Shown: one piece after another, positions 1 through 12,079 of the stretch
How positions within the stretch are numbered: position 1 is the stretch's first letter
Layout: each line of letters opens with the position of its first letter
DNA from: Ceratobasidium sp. AG-K
Lineage: Eukaryota; Basidiomycota; Agaricomycetes; Cantharellales; Ceratobasidiaceae
DNA: 64,000 nucleotides
Assembly: GCA_037039685.1 (NCBI GenBank)
Contig: JAWNGF010000006.1
Location: 2,852,001 to 2,916,000 of the forward strand
Direction of reading: 5' to 3'
The notes under the pieces: model-generated
Database searches by the model: none
Told to the model about the DNA's origin: nothing
What the model saw: only the letters and a program-made list of their open reading frames with translations
Program-made: the position numbers and the translations under genes

Positions 1-2423
1 TTTGTGCACGAAGGGTCTCGGCATCTACGTGGTCTTCTATCCCAAAAGTGTTGACGCTATGATCGGAAAATGCGTGCTCAGGGTGTACAGACGAAGCTTA
101 TTGTTTAGTTGATTAATATGTCACACACATCTGAACATATACACTCACCAGGAGCTGTGAGGTAATCTAGTGCCATGCGGGCCACTCGGGGCTGGAATGG
201 GAGCTGGGTGGTCCAATGAGCGATCGGTCCACCTTGCTTAGCCAGTTCCTCTGACGAAATAACTGGACTTTGAAGGTAATGATCAATGGTGTCTGGTAAC
301 CGACTACCTGAAGAGGCTGATGCCGAATGCCATTGGGTCCATATACTGGCAGACTTTTGAGGGCAAAGATGGTCAGCTTGTGGAGTTGAGTAGAGCGGGT
401 GCATACATTAGAAATATAGCTTGCCAACGAGAGGCTCGCTCCCCGCTCAGAGTCGGCGTCCCCAGTAGTAGTCAGATAAGACTTTCTGAATCGTTCAATA
501 ATGCGCGCCTGAATCGTGTCCGCATCGTATCCTCGGTCAGTGAGCCACTTGAGCTTGTGATCTGGACACATGACAATAACGAGAGGTGAACACATAGGGT
601 AGCTTCTGAGAGCCCCCAGCGTACCGACAGCAATTTCGTAGACATCTGAACCTTCTCTTGTATTCATGAACTTGTCGAATACGTTGATTGCAGCTTGTGC
701 CGCCATGCGTGTTACGGAGCTGAGGGCCTGGTCGAAAAAGTCATCGCGTATGTCTTGCAATCGAGCTCGGAGGGTCAATATTTCAGGAAACGCTTCGTGC
801 ACAAACGGGATGCTAGGGCATGAGAATAAACCAATGACTTCTTGGAAAATCTTCGAGTTGAAGAAAAATGAGATGGGGAAAGGCGCGGAATGGCATTCAA
901 ATACATACCGCAAGGACGCTGCCCAGCTCTTCGGATAATACTGCTTGATCCTCTGTCATTTCATACTTTTCGAGTTGGGGTGAAGCCCCCAAGAAACCGA
1001 GAATCGAATTGACTTGTTTCATCCAGGTGGCATGCTCGCTTAGACACCTAGACTCACATGAGTCTGAGATTGGCACCTGCAGGGGGAGGGGTACCTACCT
1101 TGGGCATGATTTGTCCGGCAGCCGCTAGAACAGCCTCTGGAATGTCGATTCCTACTGTCGCCATCTTGTTTTGGGTATTGGCAAACATATCTTGAACAAC
1201 ATGAGTGTCGTATTCAAATTTGGAAAATCCTGCGAGTATATCATCTATAACCCCACTTGTTTTCCCTTTGATGGTATGGAGGGTTTGCCGTTGGCTCGGC
1301 AAGCGGGGTAGAAAGGCAACATGAAGCTCTGCGTGCCTGTTCAGTTTGGCTCGTAATAAAATGTGCACAATGGTAAATAGGACACTGACCTTCGACATCA
1401 GGCCAACCGTATGCAGGAAATCACGAACACGGGACGTAGGTCCCCGGAACTGTACTCCCAGTTCGGTGAGTTGGGTGATGAATTTCTCATTGTAAGGTGC
1501 GTTGTTGAGACAGACGGACATTATCTGACAGCTCGTCAATAGTCTCACGGTGAATGAAAGAAGGTAAACTCGCCCTTTTGTCTATCTGAAAGTTTTTCAA
1601 GCATTCTACAACTCGACACGCCAAGAACCCATCATCGGATAGCTCCGCTAGACTGGGGGGGGGGGATGTGAATGCGCATCCATGGAGTCGACAATGGTAG
1701 TTACTTCACCACGTCTAAACTTGCTCGCCACAGCTTATTGTTCTCATACCAGAATATCGTAATAGCTACATTGCTAGGGGACTCGGTTGCACCATTCCAC
1801 CCGTCGATGCCAAGGTGAAGCGCTCCTGGAAGTTGCTATCCGGCATTGTGAGCGCATGCGTCTCGGAAGGGTCTGAAATATTGCGGACCTGGAAATGAGT
1901 AACTATTGATAGAGAGCCTTTGGAATAGATTCGTCTAATATCTGCTGCAACAATATCGGCGGATGGGACGATAACACCAGGCCTAAGAAGCTGCACCGAT
2001 GTCTGGTACAATCCACCGACAACGGACGGGGGAGAAGTATGCTCAATGCAAGCTCGCATCGCCAAGAGGCCACGATGATTATTTTCCGAGTACTCAGAGA
2101 TCAGAGGGACTCGACTAAGTTGCGATTGTTGCGGAGGAATACGAGGCGCGGTAGTGGCAAAACGCCGTGAGGGTGATGGCACAAGAGGCATCTGCTTTCC
2201 TCTGTGTTTTCTCTCGCATTGTTTGACTCCTTCAAGTAGCCGGGAGGTGGTGCCGTCCTTTGATATCCGTTCGCGATAGTGGGGAGCATGGGTCAATGGG
2301 TAGGCCTTGCACTCGAAGCGATAAACCAGTTGGTCTGGCTCTCCAGTCGCAGTAATGCGGCGCTCGAGGAACGTGTTGTAATGAGCATATACCGAAGAGC
2401 GCCAGCCATGCCGCGCGGCAGCT
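1..2423 (-). pseudogene. hAT-family transposase gene, 3' end beyond window edge
   Basis: A DDE transposase of the hAT superfamily, read right to left in several exons. An N-terminal piece (about 2423-1766) has a W..SVYAHY motif like the BED-finger region of fungal hAT proteins. A middle piece lies at 1548-1054. The next exon (about 1075-911) contains LGASPQLEKYEMTEDQA, and the following one (about 910-150) contains SDVYEIAV and CPDHKLKWLTDRGY, the pattern just before the dimerisation domain. It ends in VARMALDYLTAPG. A probable intron (about 149-99, minus strand) leads to SSVHPEHAFSDHSVNTFG, matching the SSVDxERAFS hAT dimerisation motif. The gene runs off the left edge and its true start is not identified; an acceptor near 2423 fits an upstream exon. 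Family assignment is strong. Intactness is unproven, and terminal inverted repeats are not visible. Confidence 0.8.
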
Positions 2424-2934
2424 GCCACCAGTGGGGATCAATTCAACCGGTTTTTCTAAAGGAAGGCGCTCAATTCGCCTAGGATATCCCCATGAGAGCA
2501 ATCCCACGCATCAAGGTCCGAAAAGTCACGAATATCTTTGGAACTTCTGACTTGTAAACATTCAGATACCCGCCGGCGTTTCTGCGGTGTACCAACCATC
2601 GAATACAGCGGACTTGTTACGAACAGGTTTCGTTGGAAGCAACGTGCTTTGGGCTTTGGAAAGTCACGTGGGAGGGCACTTTTTGTACCTAAATCAACAC
2701 CTCATAGATATCTGTATCGTTGCCACGAGACAAACCAAGGGTGAAGCCCCGTAAACCCCACAGGCGCACGCTATGCAATGTGTTGCTGAACATTTAACAA
2801 GATGTATGCGTCGTGGACGGGATCAACAACGTCAAACGAATAAAACTCATTGACATAAGTGACGATCGGGTTGAAGACCCACAACAGTTCCCCAAATGAA
2901 GCTCCAATACGTTACCACTCACTTAACTAGGTAG

Positions 2935-3320
2935 CCTGAGTAAAATACATGTCCGTAAATGTTCAGCGGATAAATTGTGAAAAATGTGTGCACCAGAAAT
3001 CACAACATCTTGATAACTTGAAAGGATACAGAGTCGCGTAGGGGAAGCCTCGGTCCGGGCAGCATTTTGCAGTCCATGGGTATGAGGTTGATACTGGAGA
3101 GCATATGTTCCGTGTCCAACAGTGAAGATAAACGGCCAACTCAAAGTTGAATTTACAATGGTGAAACATCCGCAACTGTACTCGCCAGGTATTGAGGTAG
3201 CCCGGTGCCACACGTGCTTGGTGGTTCAGTGGTGAATGTGTCCGTCTAGCTCTACGAAATTGTCGGAGATGATAACTGGACTTGTGAAGTGGTCGACAGT
3301 GTGTGGCGATTGGTGAGCAG
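2935..3320 (-). pseudogene. Decayed second hAT transposase copy (C-terminal part)
   Basis: On the minus strand, about 3320-3170 reads as TVDHFTSPVIISDNFVELDG followed by HIHH, a stop and TTK, then an IPGEY segment. It aligns with TIDHYLQSPVISSEELAKQG and the APGE segment of the hAT gene at 1-2423. The stop replaces a Trp codon (TGG to TGA). Nucleotide similarity is also direct: the forward strings around 260-280 and 3270-3290 share ATAACTGGACTT. Downstream sequence is too degraded to follow confidently. This is a relic, not a gene. Confidence 0.65.
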
Positions 3321-3420
3321 GGTAGGAGGACGACGAGAGCCGTTGAGCCCAGATACAACCAGCCTCATATTGGCTGGGATTCAAACGTTAGTGGGCTCGA
3401 TAACTTACAGTTGTGGCCAA

Positions 3421-4623
3421 CGCATACTTGTGAGTTAGAGATGGCATATGCATATGTGCCCTTGAGCCGAGGCGAAATAAAGAGCGGAGACGGTTGGGAA
3501 TTGTCCTCAGCATAATAAGTCCACGTATCTGGGGCTTCGACGGGGCTTCACAATTTACGTTAGCCTACGACCAAGGTCGAGAGCCCCCGTCTGAGAGCTA
3601 ATCAACTGTTAAGGAGTTCCTCAGTTATTTCGGTTCATGTCATGCATATGGTCATTACAGCCAAATCCCTTGATAGCGATACATCTTTGTCCACTGATAA
3701 GCAGACTTCTATCCCTCAAACCACTGCCTGTCAATTATTTTCTCAGATCTTATAGGCACAAGGCCCTTCAGACAACTGTGTTCTTACGATACAATGGCGG
3801 ACCCAGGGTGGCTAAATGTCCGGCATCTCCTTTTATCGTAATAGAGGGGTTTGACTGTATCTCTATCGGCATCAGGAAATGTCGTTAGCGCTGACGGTGA
3901 TTAGATAGTTGATAAGATTCATCACGCTGGTGCAAGAATAACGACACGAATAAGCGCTGTCAACTTGAGTCGTCGCTTGTCGAGGCCCGTAAGACTGTTG
4001 AGACACGGTAATTGCATCACAATGTGGGGGTGTCAATATAATATATCTAAGTGCCACTTCAGACTTACTTACTACGTGATTTATTACGAGTTTACTGATT
4101 GCACCGCGATTGGCATAAATGCTTGTTCGATGAGCAGTGCTGTCCATTCATGTGCTGTCCACGCTCGTGCTCCTGGGGTCTTCTCCTTGGCGTGTATACG
4201 GCGCAAACTCTTGTCCGTGGGAGGCTCTGCTAGACGTCTCTTTAGTAGCCGTTGCTTGCTTCGCCATTCTCACATCCCCTCCCTCCTCCAGGCCGCATGC
4301 CAAGTCCAACCGGCATATACTCACATCCCCCCTCACGCCAACAACCCTCTTAACGCGACCTGTTGTCCCTCAACTGATTTAGTTTCAGCACACATGCAAT
4401 CTACACCGATGTAAGGACTCGCCGTACACTCGAGTTTGAAAGCAAAAGGCTAACATAACATACAAAAGCGCATGTAGCAATTGAAGGGGCGACTCAAACT
4501 TGACGAATCATTGTCCACAAGTAGCCGACAGTTAATTGCAGGGTGTGTGGTTACGGTAGATGGGGAAACACAAAGATTCATTCACAGTAACTGACAGTGT
4601 CACCAAAATCCTCTGACGCTAAC
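3421..4623. other. Non-coding stretch, nothing recognised
   Basis: Short open frames exist on both strands, but none shows a domain, a credible exon chain or similarity to another part of the window. CpG is present at normal density, unlike the repeats right of 13.8 kb. Confidence 0.5.
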
Positions 4624-4740
4624 GAGCGCTGGTTTGCTCATACGTACTCGCTTGGGTAAAGGAGCACTCAGGAGTACCCGAGTGGCTGTGCAATTGGTAC
4701 TCCTATACCCAAGCGAGCACGCACAAGCAAATCGGCGCTC
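4624..4740. repeat. Imperfect inverted repeat, possible MITE remnant
   Basis: The 35-base arms 4624-4658 and 4706-4740 are reverse complements with about five mismatches. Inside them a second perfect 8-base stem, 4671-4678 (GGAGTACC) and 4696-4703 (GGTACTCC), encloses a 17-base loop. A further partial copy of the outer arm (ATTTGCT..GCTTGTGCG) lies just to the right, near 4765-4795. Such nested dyads are typical of small non-autonomous DNA transposons, but no target duplication or second copy is seen. Confidence 0.55.
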
Positions 4741-5580
4741 ATGAGCCCAAAAGAGAACCGACGGATTTGCTCGAGAGCTTGTGCGTGTTGTGAATGTGTA
4801 CACCCTCGAGCTTGTGTTTTCAGTTGTCACGCTATTTATGTATATACCATTAAGCCCAATATAGCGTAATTGATAAGTTTTTTACCTGACAAGAACAAGA
4901 GTGAGACTATCAACAGTGTCAGAACTAACGAGCTGTGTAAATCTGGGGTGCGGATATCAGTATGAGCAATTCTAATAAGGCTGAGGCGACCGTGCAAGTC
5001 TGGTATGGCATTACGACAATGGTCCTGGCTGAAAGATTGAGACCGCTGGTAATGGTGGCCAACAGATTTAGTCACTTGTCAATATTGCTCATAATTAGAT
5101 CCTTATCAACCAGCGAGGCCGGTATCCGACCCTTACACGCGTTCCTCAACCTTAAATATCTTATACTAGGAATGAGTGTTATCTAGGGTGATATCTCCAG
5201 GATAAGCGCTTGTCACCCCGGGTGACTTTTCCTGATGCACTCATTGATCACCCGAACTCACCAGGGTTTCAGGGTGTGGCCTGGACTGAATCATGTGACT
5301 CCAATCTTACCCAAACCAGTCAGCATCTTGTCAGGAAGGCATTATTGCGGCTTTGCTTGTGTTGTTTTACGCGCTTGGGGACCATAGAAATCACCTAAGA
5401 CAACACACACTTCCCGAAGCTCTAGAACTCGAGAGCGTCTCTCCAGCGTCCTTTTGCTTCGTTACCTCGACCACTTGAGTGAGCCCAGTCGTGATTCTAG
5501 GTGGTTCCATGTTATGATTCTCAATTGAACTACTCTCGTCAAGATATCCCTTTGGCTGTTGCGCTTGGAGCCTCGACGCA
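4741..5580. other. Upstream region of EED gene, no confident gene
   Basis: No recognisable gene. A 69-codon minus-strand frame (5391-5600) overlaps the putative EED start head-to-head and has no known domain. Promoter elements cannot be assigned by eye. Confidence 0.4.
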
Positions 5581-7810
5581 ATGGCTGTGAGTTCATCCAC
5601 GTTACACCTAGTCAGGACGTTCGACGACTGTGGTAGAACAGGATTCAGATACCCAGATGACGGACGCGGATATTTCTATGGAAGAATCAGACCGACATGG
5701 ATACAAACTCAAGTGTCTCCTCCATGTAAGCCACATTTCTCCTCGGCCGCACTTTGTCCGTTCAAACATGCACAGGATCAAGTAGATCCCCAGGCGTCCA
5801 CCTCGGCACCACACCTCTCCCGAGCGGCTTTTTTCCCATGGCACCGAGCAAGTATTCGTTCTCTCTGGAACGGCCTTCGAGCGCCTCCATGGGAAAATGC
5901 AGAGTCTGATTGGCTGAAGGTCGTGAAGCGTTGGATGGGATGCATGGCAGTTTGTGCAGGCAACGAAGTGAGTAGAACCCCTCGTCAAGAAGCGGACTAA
6001 ACGGGTTGTGTAGTTGAGGTTCGTCCAGACGAGGGGAGACAAGCTAACCAAATTTGCTACGCTGAGGACCCGCGATGTGAGTTGTTCACTGAATTACTGT
6101 GAACTTGCTCACACTTGACTATAGGACGAGAAACTCCGCGCGGTGACTTGGGCCCTTGACTTTAACACCATGCACCCTCTTGTTGCATTCGCAGGAGAGA
6201 CCGCGATTATATACATCTTTGACGTCGAGGGGTGGAAGTCGATTGGAGCGATCACTGGACATGGTGGTGTGCGTTCCTCCTGCGACATGGTTTCGCCATC
6301 TGACTTGTTTCGTGCAGCCCATCACACACCTGACGACCCACCCTATCCGACCAGACTATATTCTCTCAACTTCACACGATTTTACGGCCCGCATGTGGTC
6401 ACTGGCTGATCCCGCGAACACTCCTGCTACGCCGATGTTCTGGCCAGGACAAAAACGATTGCCTACAGAAGTCGAACAAGATCTGGGATTCAGCCAGGTA
6501 GTCTCTCCACTTCTGGCTTTAGGCTATTACTGACGGCGTTGTAGATGTCACTAAACGCGTCTCACCGCCACCCTCTTGTCCCACTCGACGCGCTGTCGAT
6601 GCGTACGGGACCGCCAGGGGGCATATCTGATCCTAATCAAGCGGGGACTGGCAATGGCGCGTGTGTTACGGTGTTCAAAGGTACTGGAGACCTGCTAGGC
6701 GGGCATGATTCGTGGGTCATGTGTGCGGTATCTACGAGTTGACTTTGTGATTGGGACTCGGTTGACCGAATGCCAGGACTTTCACCCGACAAGGCCATTC
6801 GTGGTAACGTGCGGGGTATGTATCCAAGTTGATGCAATTGTGCTGAGCACTGACACAACCAAGGCAGACAGAGCGATCAAAATCTGGCGCGTCCCAGATT
6901 TCACAACGCCCGAAACGCGGCCGGAACGAGGCGTGAATTATCATATCGTCGAGCGCCCGCTGTTTAGTTGCACGCATTTGCACGAGACGGGTATCGAATA
7001 CGTTGCGTGGTACGCCCGACCCCGCACCTGTGTGTCACCGAGTTTGATGTGATTTAGGTTGAAAGATGACATTTTGGTTTCCAAGTCCAAGTATGCAAAG
7101 ATGGAACTCGATTTCGATGGGACGGTGATGGTGTGGCAGTGGCTGGATGCGAACCGCTTTGCGCCAGAGGGGATGGAAATCAAGGAACATGTAGTCAGGC
7201 CGAGTCATTGGGTGAGTTGTGCCGGATGTATGCGTGGCGCTAATTACTGAACTTGTTCGCGATTCAAGGATTGGAAAGAAAGCCGTAAGTAGCTCGTCCG
7301 CATAGCTTGTTCAGGCGTTATATCTAACGGGATTGTAGGCTCTTACATGACGCTCGCGTGTTTTGCCTTGCCGACCGAGACACGGACTTGGCGAATCGGC
7401 ACGACCTTCAATTCGCCCTTGTTTTATATTACCAGCAGCACGGATGTCGTACATGTGATTGTCATTGAGAAACACCAGGGAAAACCTGAAGACGTGCAGG
7501 CGCGCATGAGGACGATGGAGCAGCTGAGGGGCTTGAGGAGAAAAGAGAGAAAGCGGCACGTTGCGTATCCCGAGCGGGCGCAGTTGGGTGAGTGGTCACA
7601 GTCGTGGTCAGAAGGGTGACTCAGTTCACGATAGAAAACATGCCTCATGCGATGGTCACGGCGCGAAGAAGGGGAGGGTCGCTGGAGATCCTGAGAGCGA
7701 TGGCGAACCCGTTATCCCCACGGGTTTTGGTCGGGTTGGGGAAGGACGGGACCATGGTGCTTTGGCGGGACGAGTCGGAGGTTCCAAGCCCTCAGACTCC
7801 TCGACGATGA
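5581..7810 (+). CDS. EED: EED/ESC homologue, WD40 subunit of Polycomb repressive complex 2
   Basis: EED is the beta-propeller subunit of PRC2 that binds EZH2 and trimethylated H3K27. I trace 11 exons: 5581-5967, 6014-6076, 6125-6268, 6318-6497, 6545-6727, 6777-6815, 6864-7009, 7058-7211, 7269-7284, 7339-7587, 7635-7810. They total 1,737 nt (578 aa plus stop), and all ten introns are GT..AG and phase-consistent. Diagnostic matches to animal EED are WALDFNTMHPLVAFAG, then ITGHGGPITHLTTHPIRPDY, TARMWSL, GGHDSWVMCADFHPTRP, CGADRAIKIWRV, YVAWLKDDILVSKS and the last repeat DGTMVLWRDE. The first ~125 residues are weakly conserved, so the start is uncertain and may lie downstream or include an intron; the protein is longer than human EED (441 aa). 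By my alignment the cage Tyr of human EED (Y148) is Arg here. The next gene on the same strand begins 555 bp downstream. Confidence 0.82.
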
Positions 7811-8365
7811 GGGTGCTCTGGGACAGTTGGTGCTCGTGTACGTATGAATATTGGCCAAACGACCGAAGGGAGGTGCACAACAGAATGTGATTTGATTCAG
7901 AGCCGAGGATCTGATGTCTGGTCGTCATAAGGGACGTGCGGCGAATGATTCGGTAGAGCGAGTCTATTTGCTTGATGCCGAATATATAGAAGTCGCCAAC
8001 ATATGAGCGACAAGTCTGTTTCGAGTCGGCAACCTGCCTAGTTACGAGGTAAATAGGCAGGGAGAAAGCTCTGCCTCGTATTTATTCTTGGTGTAATGTC
8101 TTGGGTGCTTGATGGACAAAAGTGCAGCAGTGACGCCATGGTGAGAATCAGGGAGTGGTTGTCAGGACCCTGAGGCAAGCCCTGAAACCGAATTGCGAGT
8201 TGGCGGAAGCAACCGGAAAGGCCGGAAGGAGAGCGATAATTCGAGAGTGCACTGTGTGTTGCGGCTGATTTCGATTTGCATCGCTGGGCGAGCGTTGGCC
8301 AGTGTACTTCGAGTTTATAGTCCACTGCTGCCGGACACGAGCTGGACACTCTTTAACTTTGTAAC
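7811..8365. other. EED-MSB1 intergenic region
   Basis: This 555 bp gap between two same-strand genes holds no ORF with domain support. It should contain the EED 3' UTR and the MSB1 promoter; I cannot place a TATA box or polyadenylation site with confidence. Confidence 0.5.
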
Positions 8366-11300
8366 ATGCATTCACTCTTCTCGCGTGCCCGCACGACATC
8401 GCAGACGGCGCGCAACTCGCAGGCCCAGTCGGCCATCGACGAGTTTGGCCGGCCCAGCGGAGGCAGCAGGGCAGAGACACTTCCCCCGCCACCCCCCAAG
8501 AAAGACAAGAAGGACAAGGACAAGCGCCGACAACGCACCACCAGCACTCCCAAGGACAACCGACCCAGCTTTCTGCGGAGCGCGTCGCCAGAGCCAGACC
8601 TCGGTGTGTTTTCTCTGAATTTTGCGAATTTTGCTGACAATGTGCAGTGCCATCGCTCCCCCCACTGCAAGCGGGTGGATTTCTCCCGCGCTACATCCCC
8701 TCGGCACCATCCCATGCTGACCGCGACGACCCAGCACGCGCACCGTATGGCTATCTGTGCACCGAAAAAGATGTGATTCTGGCGCTTGACGACGTGCAGC
8801 GGCTGCTGACGATCCTCGGCGAAGAAATCACGCTGAGATGTGGGTTTCCTTTATTCTGATGTATTCATGCTCATCCGTGTTCAGGCCTCTCCACACCATT
8901 GTTGTTCTCGTCCCAGGCGTTGAACCTCTCTGCGCCTCGTGTCCGGAATCTGATCCGTGCGTTCCTCGGGACATGCTCTGAGCCTATTCCACGGGCAGCA
9001 GATGCCCGCTTCCGTGAAGAGGCACGCTTTGCAGGGCCACATGAAGTCGCCATGACCATAAGGTAGGCACTTTGCGATTAGCCCAGGCCCAACTGATTAG
9101 TTGCCAGATGGGGTTTGGCACGTATCGTGCGCATAGTCGGAGGCGCCGAGACACACGGCATCATGGATTTTGACGTCTATCGGGCATGGCGCAAGAACGA
9201 GGAGGGTACGTTGGGTAATTGGTGTTGATGATCGACGCTTATGTTTCATTCTAGCCCAGCGATACCCCGCCGACCACTTTCCCTCCATTCTGAGCGGCGT
9301 TCCACCCCCAGCGCGCCCAATCTTCACCACCCTCTTCAGTCTTCTCTCCCGCATGACCGCCTACTCTACCGCGTCGGGCCTCACACCAGCTACTCTGGCC
9401 GGCTACTTTGGTCCCCTCATTTTCGGTCTCATTCCGGCCGCAACCAGCACCTTTTCCACCACCCTCGTCGCATTCCAACGTACCGCACATGCCACCGAAC
9501 ATTTGCTGCTCTCACACATTCGGTGGGAAGATGATACCCAACGGCGCAAAACTCCTGCCGCCGGACTGCCGTCTCGTCTCAGAGATTGGATCCGCGGGTA
9601 CCCTGCCATGCTCCCCCGTCGAGGAGAGCTCGACCTGGATCGTGTACGGAGGGGCGCCAAGACGGTTCGAGTCGCGAGTGTGCGCAGGAACGTGCGGTTG
9701 TATAGCCCAGATTTGGTTCAGAGCGCGGCGAGCTGGGCTGGAGAGGGCGATCTGTCGGGACGCGAAGAATGGCTTCGTGTCGTGCCCAAGCATAGCGGTC
9801 TGCAAGCTAGATACACCGATACGTACCGAAAGCGCCTGGACATTCCCGCCCAGCTTGCCTCGTCCGATTCACGCAGCCAGTCAAACGACGGTCACGCGTC
9901 GTGGTTGTCCTCTGAGGCCAACTCGTCGTTTACGAGCGTCGTAGCCAACGTACCCGAGGAGGAAAAGGCCAAGTATAGCAGCTTGACGGACATGCGCTGG
10001 GGAGAATTCGAGGCACTTGGGTTTGGAGATCACACCGCCGAGAAAAAGCTCGAATTTGATTTGACCGAGAGTGCGAGACAGGTGCGTTCGAGTTGCCGAT
10101 GTTGACGCCAGGAACTAACGAATTGATCCAATAGAGTCGACTCGAGAAACGTACGACAATGACTTGGTCCGATTTTTCGTCGGCTGGATTCCTGAGAAAC
10201 GACGAACCTTTGAGCGACACGTTGCAATTTGCGGCTCCCCTTTCGACAACAATCCAGACGTGGCCAACCACTTCAGAGGACATTCACCGCAAGCTCAAGA
10301 AGCAGCAAAAGGTGGGTTTAATTGAATGTGAGCCGGGTCTTCGCTCATCCACATTCTAGGTTCTTCCGGTCTTTGGATGGGAGACAACCCCTGTTGCTGG
10401 CCAGGAATGGGTAGTCGAGGAGGCGTTTTTGGACTGCTGGGCGGATCTGATCTGGAGTTCTGGCTGGTCCGAGCGTGAAGAAGGGACGCACCGGGATTGC
10501 AACTGGGCTTTGGTAAGCAGCAATGCTTATTCCTTGCACCCAATGAACTCACATCGTACAGGTCGATTACAAGGCGCTTCCCGCCAACTCGTCTAGCTAC
10601 CATCTTCCTACTATTCCCTCTGACCCCCGTACCTCGAACCAGTGGTTCGTCTTTGAAGAGTTTGTCCCCCGCGAGTACCGCGACCAGCTCACGAACCCCA
10701 AGAAGAAGCGCAATGCACTGGGATTCGCAGTCAAGCAGAAGCCGTGGAAACCTGCGCCGACGCTCAACGGCAAGCCCTATCAGAGCGGAATGGTTCCTAG
10801 CAGCCCCGGTATCAGGGAGGTGGATTTCGATGCCATGCTCAACAGCAGAGGAGTCACGCGCAAGATTAGCATTGGGAACGGAGACGAAGCCAGTAGTACT
10901 GGACACGGGGGAGGTCTTGCCATCTCAGCGCCTCTATATACCCCGTCCGGCCCAACGAGCGCCGACGCGACCCCGACCACTCCCAAACGACCGTCACCAT
11001 CTCCCAAGGGAGGACGTTCCGGCGGCGGACTCTCTGCCCGGTTCAAGATTGGAAGCGCGTCGAAGCGTGGCAATCCCGGCTCCGAGTATGACCACAGTCT
11101 CGAGTTTGAGACGCGCACGGCCAGCGAGGCGAGCGACGGTAGCCCGGACGCGCTGTACCCTCCTGATCGCTCGTTTGGACTTGTATCGCCGGGCAAAAAC
11201 CACTCGCGTCGCCAGAGCAAGGATGATGCGTGGGTGGATATCATGGTTGCGGACCAGGGCAGGCGGATGAAGGACCAGGACGCGAGTTTCCGCAGAAACG

Positions 11301-12079
11301 GACGAGCCGGGCTTGCACCTCCAGGCAATGGGGCATCCTTGGCGTTCCCCACTGGGTCGGCCAGTACACTTCGGAGAGGCAGGGCAAGTTCAGATCCGGA
11401 TGTGGCGCGCTCGACATACGAGGACGAGGGCGACTTTACCGTCACGACCGCGCCAGTGCCCGTGTCACCCCCAGCTGGGTACCGCTTTGCCGAGGACGAG
11501 GAGGTCATGGAGGTTTCGAGAGACGGAAGTCCCGATCCGGCCCATTCGTTCCCCGATGATCCGTTTGCACGCGAGTCGGGTCATTCGTCTCATTTGCGCG
11601 AACCCGTATCGAGCGAGCCGTTTGCCCCTCGCGGGCGGCAGTCGTACGACGAGCCCGACGACTATGAAGCAGAGAGCGATTTCGAGCCAACGAGCGACGG
11701 CGACCATACCCACGAGATGACTTCGGCCTCGAGACGAGATCAGACGACCGCGTCGATTCCGTTTTCGGACAACAGTGGGTACAAGGACGACGACCCCACC
11801 ACGAGCAGCCTGGGCCAGCCTGTACCATCCAAGTTTGGCGTGGCCGGACGCGGCAATGTGAGTTCGTTGATCGAGATGTATGCCGACCGCGATCGAGAGT
11901 CGCAAGTTCCTAAACCATCGCGTTTGCCTGTGCGGGTTGCTAGCAAGGACACTCCCGGTGACGATGACGCTCTAGTGGCTCCCCCGATCCCCCCTGCACT
12001 TGAGCCTGGCCGGGCGAGTCCGTCAAGATATGTGCATGGTGCGCCGCTTCACAACGTGGAGGAAGAGTCAGACGAGTAG
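8366..12079 (+). CDS. Msb1/Mug8-type cell-polarity protein with degenerate RhoGAP-like domain
   Basis: Msb1/Mug8 proteins act in Cdc42/Rho1-dependent polarised growth and septation, as cortical adaptors. Eight exons, 8366-8603, 8648-8839, 8885-9062, 9108-9205, 9255-10081, 10135-10311, 10360-10512 and 10562-12079, sum to 3,381 nt (1,126 aa plus stop); every intron is GT..AG and in phase. The N-terminus is basic and low-complexity (PPPPPKKDKKDKDKRR). The Msb1/Mug8 region spans roughly residues 105-640: YGYLCTEKDVILALDDVQRL, then ALNLSAPRVRNLIRAFLGTC, GIMDFDVYRAWRKNE, and a RhoGAP-like block FTTLFSLLSRMTAYSTASGL..LAGYFGPLIFGL. It ends at NQWFVFEEFVPREYRDQL. Residues ~640-1126 are Ser/Pro/Asp/Glu-rich and probably disordered. 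I chose ATG 8366 because it opens the frame and gives the family-like start MHSLFSRART. The catalytic RhoGAP arginine finger is not evident, as expected for this family. Confidence 0.85.

Noticed and set aside
1655..1667. G-tract as telomere, G-quadruplex or regulatory signal
   Set aside because: A single homopolymer run inside the decayed hAT region, with no repeated G-run pattern.
5391..5600. 69-codon minus-strand ORF ending in CCLR
   Set aside because: No domain and no supportable exon chain; it overlaps the EED start. Kept only as a caution about the EED N-terminus.
8353..8743. Minus-strand ORFs of 120-123 codons over the MSB1 start
   Set aside because: Shadow frames of a GC-rich coding exon; the plus-strand exon chain has in-phase introns and family motifs.
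10780..11905. Long minus-strand ORFs (242 and 146 codons) in the last MSB1 exon
   Set aside because: Antisense shadows of a low-complexity Ser/Asp-rich coding exon with no domain.
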